Shown here piece by piece: positions 1-8,971 of a stretch of 12,043 nt of DNA (position 1 is its first letter; the number at the start of each line of letters is the position of its first letter). This DNA is from Dissophora ornata (Eukaryota > Mortierellomycota > Mortierellomycetes > Mortierellales > Mortierellaceae): the NCBI GenBank assembly GCA_025201705.1, contig MU617491.1:1-12043 (forward strand), given 5' to 3'. The notes beneath the pieces were generated by a model that had not been told where the DNA came from, ran no database searches, and saw only the letters and a program-made list of their open reading frames with translations. The translations under genes and the position numbers were made by a program.

Positions 1-16
1 CTGTCTGTTCATTTTT

Positions 17-3000
17 TTACTTCTTGGTAGCGCGCTTCGAAGCATTGGCCTTGTGCTTCTTGGACTTGGCACCCGCAGAGCCCTGAGATTGGCTGTTGAT
101 ATAATCCAAGAGCTCGTTCAAAGGCAAGTGGCCCTTCGATCCAACCTGAGCATCCGCATTCGCTGCCCGGATAGCGGCTTCAGCAAGAGCAGCCTTGCTG
201 GCGGCAGCTGCGGTTGCTGACAGAGACGCGACTCTGTTGATCGCCTGCTGCTGCTGCTGTTCCAGTGCTGCCTTCTCGTACTGCGCCTGGTTGGCAGCAA
301 ACTCGGCCGTATCCTTGAGCTCCTGCAGCCACATCTCGGCTTCCTTTGTCCTCACATCCTCGGCACCAACCTAATAAACAGTGCACGATATTAGCTATAA
401 GTCATCATGCCAGATACATAGAACCTTTGAATGAGATATCGCGGCCCAAAAGTCTTACCAGTTTGTGGTACATTTCATGGGCGAGCTGCTCCTCCTTGAC
501 CCCTGTCGCAAAGTCACCCTTGAGGGCATAGGCCTTGGCCAGGACATGATGGCAGTTGGCCAAAATGAGATGCTCCTTGCCATGAGCCAACTCCTGAGTC
601 TCTCTAGCCCTCTCAAAGAACTTAACCGAGGTCTCAAAGTCCCTGAGCGACTGCAACATCACAGCAATGTTGTTATCTGCAGTTGCCGAATCAGGGTGAT
701 GCTTGCCATAGATCAAATCCCAGTACTGGATCGCGTGCTTCAAGTACTTGAGCGCGGTCAGAGTGCGGCCTGAAGCATGTTCAAACAATCCCATGTTCAA
801 GTAGCTGTGGAGGGCCTCGGGCGAGTCGACACCGAGTGTCCTCTCTGTGACAATGACAGCCTTGCGCTGGAACTCGAGGGCAACTTCCTTGTCGTCAGAG
901 TGGTAATAGATCATAGCCAGTGCCTGGTAGCAGCGTGCAGTTTCGGGATGCAAGAAACCATAGGTTTGCTCATGAAGGGTCAAAGACTCCAACAACAGCT
1001 CCAGCCCCAACTGACGCTGTCCCTGGGCCAAGCTGGTCTTACCGGCCTCAAAGGCTTCATCGGCATAGCTGGATCGGGTCGAGGCCTGCTTGGCGAGGGG
1101 TAAGAGCGTCAGAATATCGTTGGCCTCAAACGTGGTGGCGCGCCTCTTCGACTTTGCGATCGTCCGGGTTTGCTTATCGTGGTGCTTCTCGACCTTGTTC
1201 TGCTTGCTTCCCTTCTTGCTGGAAGCAGCAGAGACATCGACAGCAGCGGCTGAAGTAGCCTCGGTCGTGACCGCAGAATCGGACACAGGGAAGAAGATAT
1301 AATCACGAGCCTCGACCTGGATACCGGCACGGAGACAAATGTCTCTCAGCATGGGGATCTTCTTGTCCTTGGCAATGCTCTTGACAAAGTCCTCGGGCAA
1401 CTGGAATCGGTAACGCAGCAAGACTTCGGCCTGGATGTTCTCGCGCAAGCTTTCTGGAGTGACTGTGGCGTAGGAGTATCCATCCTGGGCCAAGGTAGCA
1501 ACGGGGTTAGCGTTGTACTCGTGACCCAAAAGGCAGTTAAGGATGTGAGAAACGCAGTCAGGAATGTGCGTGGTGGGCAGCCCGCGAAGAGCCTTGCGAA
1601 TGATGCGCTTAACGGAACGGACGACCATCTCCTGCATGGCGAGGTAGTGGATGTGGATCAAAGCCAACTCCTTGCTGTCTTTGGCCAAAGTTGCGATGCG
1701 GCCAAGATATCTCATGTTAATTCCACGGCGGTGCATGGCCTTGGTCAACGAGCCGCCATCAATGGGAGAAACGACATATGCGGTAAAATCCTGGAGAAGA
1801 ATGGCAATAACGCTCTCACGCAAGAATTTGGAAGCTTCGCGAACAACGTTCTCTTGCTCTGTCTTTGCGCTCTCGCCATCGGCGGGAACCTTGACAGAGG
1901 TAAAAGCGTCGACGTTGAAAGAGAGGTCGAAATCGAGGACGTTAACATCGTCCTCGGGATTGGACTCCTCCTTCGCCTCCTCGACACCCTCCTTCTTGGC
2001 CTCCGCCTTTTCCTCTTTAGCTTCACCCTCGCCTGCCAAAGCCTTCTTCTCCTCAGCGCGCTTCTGGATTTCAAGAGCACGCTCCTGGACCCAGCTACGC
2101 AACTTGTGCTCCCAGAAGAGCAGCATCAGCTCAGGCCTCATCAGAGTGAGCTTGTGTGGGTACTCGGGCATACCGTCCTTGGCAACAGCATCGTTTTCCA
2201 AGAACTCGATATCGACAGGGTTGAGGCGGTAAAGATCCAAGAGGTAGCGACGACCATCAGCGCCCATCAGACCTTTGGTATCAAAAGATGTCCAGAGGTT
2301 CTTGGACCCGTCCTCGCCACCATCGACGGCGTGCTCAGCCAAATGAAGAGCCTTCGCAGCCTGACCCAAGATCTCATGGAATTTCTCGTCGGACTTGACC
2401 AGGGGACCATTGTCAACAGAGCCATAGACAATTGATGATTCTTCCTGCTGCCTGAAAATACCGGGCACGATCGACTGCGCCACAACACGGACACCCTTGT
2501 AATCGACCACGACTGTTCCCAGGGTGTACAAGCCTTCGACATCGACACCGTTCAAAGTGCGCACACCTTCCAGATCCTTGCCAGTAGCGACATGGGCAGC
2601 ATCATCGCCACCAAGCTTCTCAAAGGTTTTGCGTCCATCAAAGCCCTTGCTGAAAAAGATGTTGTTGTAGACATACATATGGGATTCTTCAGTCTCCAGG
2701 GGGTTCAATGGGACAACATTGCCGTTGACAACGTCCATGGCACCGCGGACTGCAGCATCGGCAAAATCGGCATTGATCTTGTTCAAGAAGCGATCACGCA
2801 TGACGCGTTCTTGCAGGTTGCCGCGGGGAAGCTCGCGATGGGACTGGATTTCATCGTTCCAGTCGCGCAAGCTGTCGACAGAATCAGTGCCGTAGTTGAG
2901 ATACGCCTCCGCAGGGCGGGTGGGGTCGAAGGTGTGAGGTGCAGGTTGGATAGCCCAGGGGTAGGCGGGCTGAGCAGTTGTGACTGGTAGAACTTCGAGC

Positions 3001-4286
3001 ATGTGGTGACGAGTGATGAACTCTTGGAGCTTCTTAAAGTTGGTAGCGAACATAGGAGAAACTTTCTCCAAGAGGACGATCAACGAGTGGTCACTGGCAG
3101 CCTTCGAATCTTGACGAGGGGTGGGGTCAAAATGGTTAGATGTCGACTTGTTGACGTGGAATCCAGTGGCAGTGGAAGTGATCTGAACAGTCTCGCCTTC
3201 GAGAGTGGTGACAATCAGGTACATGAGATCTCCACGAAGTCTGAGGTGGTGTGGGGGAGGGTTCCATCCAGACAAGGCAATGCTCTTGATGCACTGAACA
3301 GGCATTCTCTCAAGACCTTTGGGCACAAACTCCGAAAGAGCAGCAGATGCGTTGAGATCAAACTTGGAGAACACGGTGGTCGGTGCGGTCTCATAAGTGG
3401 AGTTGTCGATCGGCGCCTCCTCTGCAACACGATAGAAAACAGGCGCTGGGTGAGTAAACTCAAACTTGAGGCACACAGGATACATCGGTTTGTTATGCAA
3501 ATTGAGGTATATGGGCTTACCAACATGTCCAGAAACTGTCGACAAGAAGGACATACCAGGATCAATTCCAACGGCGTTCACGTTCAACTTTGCAGGTCCG
3601 GCGAGCAAATCACGGAGACGGTTGACATGAATCCTTGCTTCACGCTCAGTGTAGTTGTCTATGTCGCCGCAAGGTCACAAAGGTGGATTAAACATGTGCT
3701 CAAGTCCTACGAGCACCCAGACGTCTCGGGCGAATCTTCAGCATCTAACTTACTCAAGATAAGATCCAGCTCACTGTCGGGCGTAATACCCTCAATGTCG
3801 CCCAACTCCATAAAGTCATTCAACTTTGTGCCATTAAACGCGAGAGAGAAGCAAGAGTGAATGCAGGTCTCGGTAGATTCGACAACTGACTGGCGAACAT
3901 CCTGGATTGCCTCCCTTGGGCTAGCCTTCAGTTGACAGGAAGTTATGATCCTAAATTAGCAATCGCGGAGGCGACATGGCAGGGCTTTTTTCTCCAATTG
4001 CGTCACATGCGATTCACTTACAATAACCTGAACCTTGCCTCCCATGTTAGGAAGGTTAATGGTGATCTGATAGAATTCCTCAGCACCAGCCTCCTCGATC
4101 TCTAGAGTCAGGCACAGCAAAAAAAACAAAAAAACAAATCGACTCGTTAGTTTGCGGGGTTCGAGAGAACACATTCGATGAGTCATAGAAGAAATGGAGT
4201 GCTGCGTTCAATTGCTAACCTTGAGTTTCCTGCTCGGCGGCAACGGCGGTCTCGGGGACGGCCTGCTCGGGTGTGTGCTCTGCCAT
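17..4286 (-). CDS. CLU1: Clustered mitochondria protein (CLU1/TIF31 homolog), five exons
   Basis: Exons on the minus strand are 4286-4220, 4101-4022, 3925-3754, 3658-459 and 370-17 (stop TAA), giving 1290 aa; yeast Clu1 is about 1277 aa. The family is cytosolic: it keeps mitochondria dispersed, binds mRNAs for mitochondrial proteins and associates with eIF3. Visible in order: an N-terminal CLU_N domain at about 30-110, with SPREAIQDVRQ and the conserved YTEREARIHVNRLRDLL following; the CLU domain at about 370-620, opening with LRDWNDEIQSHRELP; a Lys/Glu-rich linker at about 633-678; a central helical region at about 710-870; kinesin-light-chain-type TPRs at about 970-1175; then a (CAG)5-encoded glutamine run (245-259) and a Lys-rich tail at 1275-1290. 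The start has a strong context (G at -3 and +4). Intron 2 (4021-3926) uses an unusual AAG acceptor, chosen because it alone keeps the frame. Identity is near certain; only small splice details are open. Confidence 0.95.
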
Positions 4287-4740
4287 GGCTATATTTATTA
4301 TTCGATCAAATTCAGGTACAGAAACAGGAAAGAAGGGTGGATCATATAGAAAGGAGAATGTTATTCAGTCTGCTAGTAATAGATCAGAAACACTGTCGCG
4401 TGGGCAGCGCGACGTTCAGGAAACAGTGATGCATGTTCGTGATCTGCCAGAGATTCAGTACCTGCGTGTGTGTGTGCGTGAGGTTGGTGTGGAATGAAAA
4501 GATCTGGCTGAAGGAGGATCAGACCGACTCGTGGTTCACTAGCTGTTCAGGGTGGGACGAGAGTGCAAGACGAAGAATCCCGGGGCTGATCAGGCTGTGA
4601 TTCAGAATGAAGAGGAAGGGACGGGACGAGGGTCGGGAGCGGGGATTTGTGTGGGTGAGGAATGAAGAATTGGGTCCTTTGGCTCTTTTGTGATCGGAAA
4701 CTTTCCTCACTCGTCTGTCCAGTCTACATTTGGGCTGCGA
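4287..4740 (-). promoter_or_regulatory. CLU1 leader and proximal promoter, with uORFs or a 5'UTR intron
   Basis: This is the region upstream of the CLU1 start, read on the minus strand. Two short ATG ORFs precede the main start: 4434-4384 (16 aa) and 4345-4298 (15 aa). A CAG|GTACTG donor at 4461 and a TATAG acceptor ending at 4289 could instead define a 173-nt 5'UTR intron that removes both ORFs and leaves only CC before the ATG. A CA-dinucleotide run (about 4465-4480) lies just before that donor. The transcription start cannot be fixed from the sequence, so whether either ORF is transcribed is unknown. No clear TATA box was seen. Confidence 0.4.
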
Positions 4741-4744
4741 ATAG

Positions 4745-4780
4745 TCACATGATCCTAGTAAACAATCGCTGGGTCATGTG
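4745..4780. promoter_or_regulatory. Inverted CACATGA pair upstream of CLU1
   Basis: TCACATGA at 4745-4752 and TCATGTG at 4774-4780 are inverted copies of the same 7-mer, separated by 21 nt, about 460-490 nt upstream of the CLU1 start. The core resembles E-box-like targets of fungal basic helix-loop-helix factors, but it is not the canonical CACGTG. A regulatory role is inference. Confidence 0.25.
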
Positions 4781-5048
4781 CCTTTATTTTCTTCCGATGC
4801 CCATCTCAGCGGCTACTCCAGGATGAACAGCGACGTTGTCTCTGAACTGAGCCAGTACCGACTCCTGGATAATACACAGGACAATAACTCCTTCTGTATA
4901 TTTTCATATCATTTTCATTTTAATGGCTAGGCAATAATAAGGACTAAAACTAGGGGTAGCTTTGTATTTCAACTATGTAACATGATAACAAGCAATTACA
5001 ATTGAAAAATTCGGTTTCAGAGCACAGCATTGATGAGAACCGAACAAT

Positions 5049-5443
5049 ATGGCTTTTGCACATAACAAGCCAAGTAGGAGTAGGTTCAAGTCTGCGGTCC
5101 GGCCGGATCGAGTCGCCACTCGCGCTGAAAAGGATTGTGATAAGGCATTAGAGCTGCCAGCAGTAAGGCAGTCCTGATGAAGGAAGCCATCCAGAAGCAC
5201 CTTGAGAGTTGCTCTGGTGGCGGAAGCGCTGTTCATACACTTGAAAGCATCCTCACGCCGTTCGTTTCAGAGGTAGAGCAGACGCCTATCCTTTGGAATT
5301 GTGACCTTAACGAACATCTGTAGGACCTGGCTCAGCTCATATCCACGTATATCTCCACCGCAAACAAGCCGATTACAGGATACACAGGATACATTAGGAT
5401 TTATCTGACACTCAGTGCATATAGCCTTGCCTGCTATTCAGTG
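5049..5443 (+). pseudogene. Coding-like fragments in two frames, possible gene relic
   Basis: An ATG-started ORF runs 5049-5177 (42 aa, beginning MAFAHNKPSRSRFK). An overlapping second frame is open from 5144 to 5320, includes VLMKEAIQKHLESC and ends NCDLNEHL before a TAG at 5321. The same frame then stays open to 5443. The mixed, hydrophilic composition looks more like degraded protein than spacer. A GTAAGG donor-like motif at 5163-5168 and a TTTCAG acceptor-like motif near 5264-5271 give an intron of plausible length (about 105 nt), but joining them does not keep an open frame. No family was recognised. It may be a chance ORF pair, a relic, or part of an unannotated spliced gene. Confidence 0.2.
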
Positions 5444-5985
5444 TGAATATCTAATTAGTGAATATAAAAGCTTTGGGGTATTGTATTTCGCCAGCAATCC
5501 ATGTACGGTGCCTAATCTATCAACACCCTTATTTTCGCTATTGTACACCCTACACATATTTATGCACTCACTGCTTCAATACCTCTGAACTGGAGCGTCA
5601 GATTCAAACTGACGATGGACACAGCAAGCGTGGGGCAAATGTGTAGGCACTGCAAATGATGAACGAAAGTGGTGGACATTGGAACGTGTGCTGAATGTAG
5701 ACCATCTTGATGCAGGAAACTTTTATCCACGGACGAAACGTTGTGTTTCAGAGCAACTGAGAGGCAATTTCCTTTTTTAAGTGGCAGGAAGATACAAGCG
5801 AGATATGAAAGGGCGACGGATAAGGAGAGATGGAGGAGCTGCAAAGAACTCAGACGGGGCAGGATGACGACAGAGAAAATAAGCATGAGTGCTGGCGGGA
5901 TGAGCAGGACCTTCTACCGGGGCTGATTCATATGAATAGCGTACACTACAGATGACTATCTAACCTCCAATTTTCCCCGGCAACT

Positions 5986-6403
5986 ATGCCCGCGCCCCTC
6001 ATTACAGCTACAATGAACCCTATCCACAACTCTCGAGAGACGAAACTCACATTCTCCACTGCCATCACTGGCGACCTGTTCATTTACCTGGGAGCCCTCA
6101 AAATTAAGAATGCCAATCGCGCTCCGAGTTCTGTTCACCGTCGTGCTCCTTCCAGGCCAAATCCGATAAGAGTGGATTTGCATTCTGGGTCAACGGCGTC
6201 TCTGTTCTGGCTGATGTCCTTATCCTCAGCAAGGACCTCCGAAAGTACCTCTTTAAGGAGAATAGACAATGCTGTTCGTCTATGTCGTCGCAATCTACGC
6301 GCAACAGACAATTTCTATAATATACTCGCGATTTGCACAGCCAAAATTTGATTGGGCCCGAGCACTCACAAAAGAGGCTGTGCCGCATACCCGGACAATT
6401 TAG
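5986..6403 (+). pseudogene. Probable frameshifted remnant of a membrane-protein gene
   Basis: Four overlapping plus-strand stretches read like consecutive parts of one multi-pass membrane protein, but the frame changes three times. Frame 1, about 5986-6120, contains TFSTAITGDLFIYLGALKI. Frame 2, about 6110-6160, contains ALRVLFTVVLLPG. Frame 3, about 6150-6270, contains GFAFWVNGVSVLADVLILSK followed by DLRKYLFKEN. Frame 2 resumes at 6269-6400 with LFVYVVAIYAQQTISIIYSR followed by FAQPKFDWARALTKEA, then a TAG at 6401. Each segment is hydrophobic with charged ends, and the third has codon ends rich in C and G like the neighbouring genes. No GT-AG intron fits between the segments, so small indels are more likely than splicing. 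No start or full length can be assigned, and no named family was recognised. Confidence 0.35.
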
Positions 6404-6933
6404 GGGCTGGCACGAGCATTTCAATCCGAGGTAAATAGTCTGCATGAAGACAAGCACAGGATTTCCAGTAGCAGAGTTGCCATATTTGGCGAGCAATTAG
6501 AAAGATCGCCGGTGCACTCTGCAGTGGTACGTTTGTTATGTCATGAGCCCTACGAGTACCGAGAACAGCTGCTTGTTGTGTTGCCACCGTGTGACGGGAG
6601 TAACATGCTCCGTGTGCGTGTATATGCTGTGCAGTAGTACCACGCAAGGCAAGCAAAGTCAAAAATTTTCAAGGAGGAGTCTTTTGACCCTTAACATTGA
6701 GTCAGTTTGGTCAATTCCTTCTCCAATCTGCAACCGTCGACCGGGGAGAGCAGTCATGATTTAAAGTTTGGTGTTGAGATAACGCACATGAAACGACGCT
6801 GATTGGCTACAGAAAATTTGTTGCCCTTTGCGTACTTTGCCTATCTCATCACATATGCTTTTTAATTCAAAAATTAAATCTACGACAGGGCCATGGTTCT
6901 CAAAGGGCGAAAAGATCGATCTATCCGAATGGT

Positions 6934-7260
6934 TATATATGTTGGCATCTCTTTCTCCTTCTTTCTCTCTTCCCCCTCTTTCTTCTTACTCGCCACCGCA
7001 CTCATCTCACAGCATCGGGAACAGTTCTTTTCTCTCTCCCCTCTATATTTACTGTCTCATACCACACATTGATCGCGCACCCGTCCCCATTCTTGGTCCT
7101 CGCCTCTATCCCTCAGCGCTTTCGCCTATAGAGTAATAACTACATACAGGACGGCTTTGCATTCAACATCTCTCTCCACTCCATTCCACCCTGCATTCAA
7201 CACTTCAGCAGCAACACCGACTCTCTTTCAGCACTTCTCTATAAACACATATACATCGCC
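6934..7260 (+). promoter_or_regulatory. Carrier-gene core promoter and pyrimidine-rich leader
   Basis: A TATATAT box at 6934-6940 is followed by a long C/T-rich tract (about 6948-6990, with further tracts to about 7110), an arrangement common around fungal transcription starts. The segment from about 7110 to the ATG contains no upstream ATG, so it could serve as a simple 5' leader. The ORF running through this tract (6828-7136) has a low-complexity Ser/Pro/Leu translation and is treated as an artefact of the pyrimidine run. Confidence 0.5.
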
Positions 7261-8611
7261 ATGATGCAGCAGCAAAATTACCCTTATACCCAGTCAGTAG
7301 CTGCACAACATACCCATGTTGCCTCAGTAGTACGGACGCCAGCCTACAGCCAAAGACAAAAGTTTAATAGTAAGCATCGATCCCGGTTGATCAGATAGAA
7401 ACAGCCAGATCCGTCATGCAGTGAATCTAACATACATGTTGCTCGCTTTTCTCAATTAGATCACTTCCAATCAGGGGCAGTATCGCTCTCGCTCTCGTAT
7501 GCAGTCATGCACCCGTTGGATACCCTCAAGACCAGGATGCAGGTACCTGGCGGATCGGGCGTTGCCTGGTCACAGGTGTTTACAAAGGAAACTGTACGTC
7601 TGCTCGGAAAGGGCTTCCTCGTCAGCTCAATTGGAGCCGGTCTCCAGGTAAACACTCTTTCTAATTTGCTGACAAGGTCGCAATTTGTGTCTTTGGGTAA
7701 AACCTCTCCATTCCTAATTTGCCTTCTTCCGTGTTCTGTAATAGGGAGGTGCTCGATTCTCTTTCTACGAGCTCACAAAGTCATATCTTTTGCCAACAAC
7801 ATCTCGCTTCCAAACCGGACTCAACCCGCCACAACACCCATGGTGGCTTCCGACCCTCTCGCCGATCCCTGCAACAGCCATCTCAGCCATCATCGGAGAC
7901 TTGGCCTCTTCAGTTATCAAGGTGCCCCGCGAAGTAATTACATCTAGACTGCAGACCGGATATTACACCGGCGTGTCGAACGCACCCGCAGGAGGTGTCA
8001 ATGCAGGATATGTCTTCAGGGCTGTTCTGAGAGATGAGGGTGTACGAGGATTGTTCCGTGGTTTCTGGAGCACAACTGCACGCGACTGTCCCTTCATGGT
8101 GATCCTCTTCACGACCTATGAGAACTTTAAGGCTTACCATACTCGCAATCTCGTGACGCAAATCAAATCCGACCCCAACTACATCGCCAGTTCGCCTGTG
8201 GAGGTCAAGATCCCACCCATGACATCTACGCTGTTTGGTGGCATCTCTGGTTTCTTGGCTGGATACTTCACGACACCCATGGATGTGATCCGTACGAGGA
8301 TTATGACGTTCAAGAAGACAGCGGGTGCCCAAGCGGCGACGCAGGAGATCACGATGACGGGCATTAGCAGAGAGATGTACCGTCAGGCAGTGGCGCAGTC
8401 ATTGAAATCGAGTGTGCGATCGAATGCCGTGGTGCGGTCCATGCACTTTGGACAGAGTGTATATGGCACGTTCTTTGTGGGAGCTATCCCAAGGAGCCTG
8501 TGGTGGTTCTGCGTATGCTCAATTTTCTTTTCTACGTACGAGGTCATGAAGCAGCAGTTGATGCCCTTGGACTACGAGCCTACTACCAAGCCAGTAGTAG
8601 TATCGAGCTAG
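7261..8611 (+). CDS. Mitochondrial carrier family (SLC25) protein, SAM-carrier-like, three exons
   Basis: Exons are 7261-7369, 7460-7647 and 7745-8611 (stop TAG), giving 387 aa, longer than the usual 300 or so. Introns of 90 and 97 nt have GTAAGC/TTAG and GTAAAC/ATAG ends and CTAA-type branch sites. SLC25 proteins are six-helix inner-membrane transporters built from three repeats. The matrix signature motifs are PLDTLK at 55-60, PREVIT at 160-165 and PMDVIR at 277-282; the second lacks its final Lys/Arg. The cytoplasmic-gate motifs YELTK (107-111), YENFK (224-228) and YEVMK (364-368) are all intact. An extra N-terminal segment of about 40 residues is Gln/Tyr/Ser-rich. IPRSLWW near 347 recalls the PRxLW of S-adenosylmethionine carriers (SLC25A26/Pet8), so that subgroup is the best guess; the substrate is not proven. 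ATGATG gives two adjacent possible starts. The gene converges on the sulfate permease. Confidence 0.9.
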
Positions 8612-8971
8612 AGAAGAAATAAAATGCATGAAAAAAAAGTATAAATATATTGATGTATAGTCGCGCGTCATTTATTGAACTTGTGGTTGCTTTGTCGGCG
8701 ATTTTCCAAGCCAGTAATTTGCTTAACCTACACACGTTCAGATTTCACTATTATTTGCTACATCTTCATCCAATCTCACTGAATGCACATTTGGACTCAA
8801 TCCTTAAATTCTTTCAATTATCATTTAATAAGTTGTTTCGACAAATACATGCTAAACATCGAACTTGACCCGAGAAGTGGGTGAAGGGGGGTATATAGAA
8901 CGGGGGCCTTCCGGGATGGTGCTGTCAAGGAATTATATGACGTGCTACTAAGTAAGGCTCGCTTTTTTTTT
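8612..8971. other. Shared 3' spacer between convergent genes
   Basis: These 360 nt separate the stop codons of the carrier (plus) and the sulfate permease (minus), so both 3'UTRs must lie here. It is AT-rich, with a G-rich patch at about 8878-8910. A minus-strand AATAAA (plus TTTATT at 8671-8676) lies about 300 nt past the permease stop and could end a long 3'UTR. No gene is visible. Confidence 0.6.
8618..8623 (+). terminator. AATAAA polyadenylation signal of the carrier gene
   Basis: A perfect AATAAA starts six bases after the carrier stop codon, followed by an A-run and AT-rich sequence (8631-8655). This implies a very short 3'UTR if it is used. Fungal poly(A) signals are often degenerate, so usage is inferred from position and match only. 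Confidence 0.45.

Larger units (their letters stand above)
4781..6930. other. Intergenic region of about 2.1 kb, no intact gene recognised
   Basis: This stretch lies between the divergently transcribed CLU1 and carrier genes. No long ORF, tRNA, rRNA or complete transposon with terminal repeats is visible. It contains coding-like fragments on the plus strand in changing frames (5049-5443, 5613-5777 and 5986-6403), an ATG-started minus-strand ORF of 108 codons (5886-5560), a tandem duplication of ACAGGATAC at 5375-5392, and small inverted repeats at 5010-5044 and 6658-6688. The parts outside the fragments are more AT-rich and show no coding signal I can read. Confidence 0.6.

Noticed and set aside
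1521..2435. Long plus-strand ORF (304 codons) opposite CLU1
   Set aside because: It lies wholly antisense to the well-supported CLU1 exon 4 and its translation matches no recognisable family; it is a shadow of codon bias in the real gene.
3003..3860. Plus-strand ORF of 285 codons opposite CLU1 exons 3-4
   Set aside because: Antisense to conserved CLU sequence and spanning a real intron; no independent start, promoter or domain seen.
4150..4175. GGTTCGAGAG in CLU1 intron 1, B-box-like
   Set aside because: It lacks the T-stem partner and any A box; it is inside a 118-nt intron too small for a tRNA plus splice signals in this arrangement.
5010..5044. TTCGGTT/AACCGAA inverted repeat
   Set aside because: Only 7 bp with a 21-nt loop and no T-run or other context; expected by chance at this length.
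5049..5120. Possible tRNA (GGTTCAAGTCT at 5087-5097 resembles a B box)
   Set aside because: The flanking bases do not form a T-stem, and no A box, anticodon stem or acceptor stem can be drawn.
5375..5392. Tandem ACAGGATAC duplication
   Set aside because: Only two copies of 9 bp; a minor slippage event rather than a satellite or array.
6104..6496. Minus-strand ORF of 130 codons
   Set aside because: It opens at a TTG rather than an ATG, shows no family features, and the opposite strand reads far more like protein in this stretch.
6828..7136. Plus-strand ORF of 102 codons before the carrier
   Set aside because: The translation is mostly Ser/Pro/Leu from the promoter pyrimidine tract.
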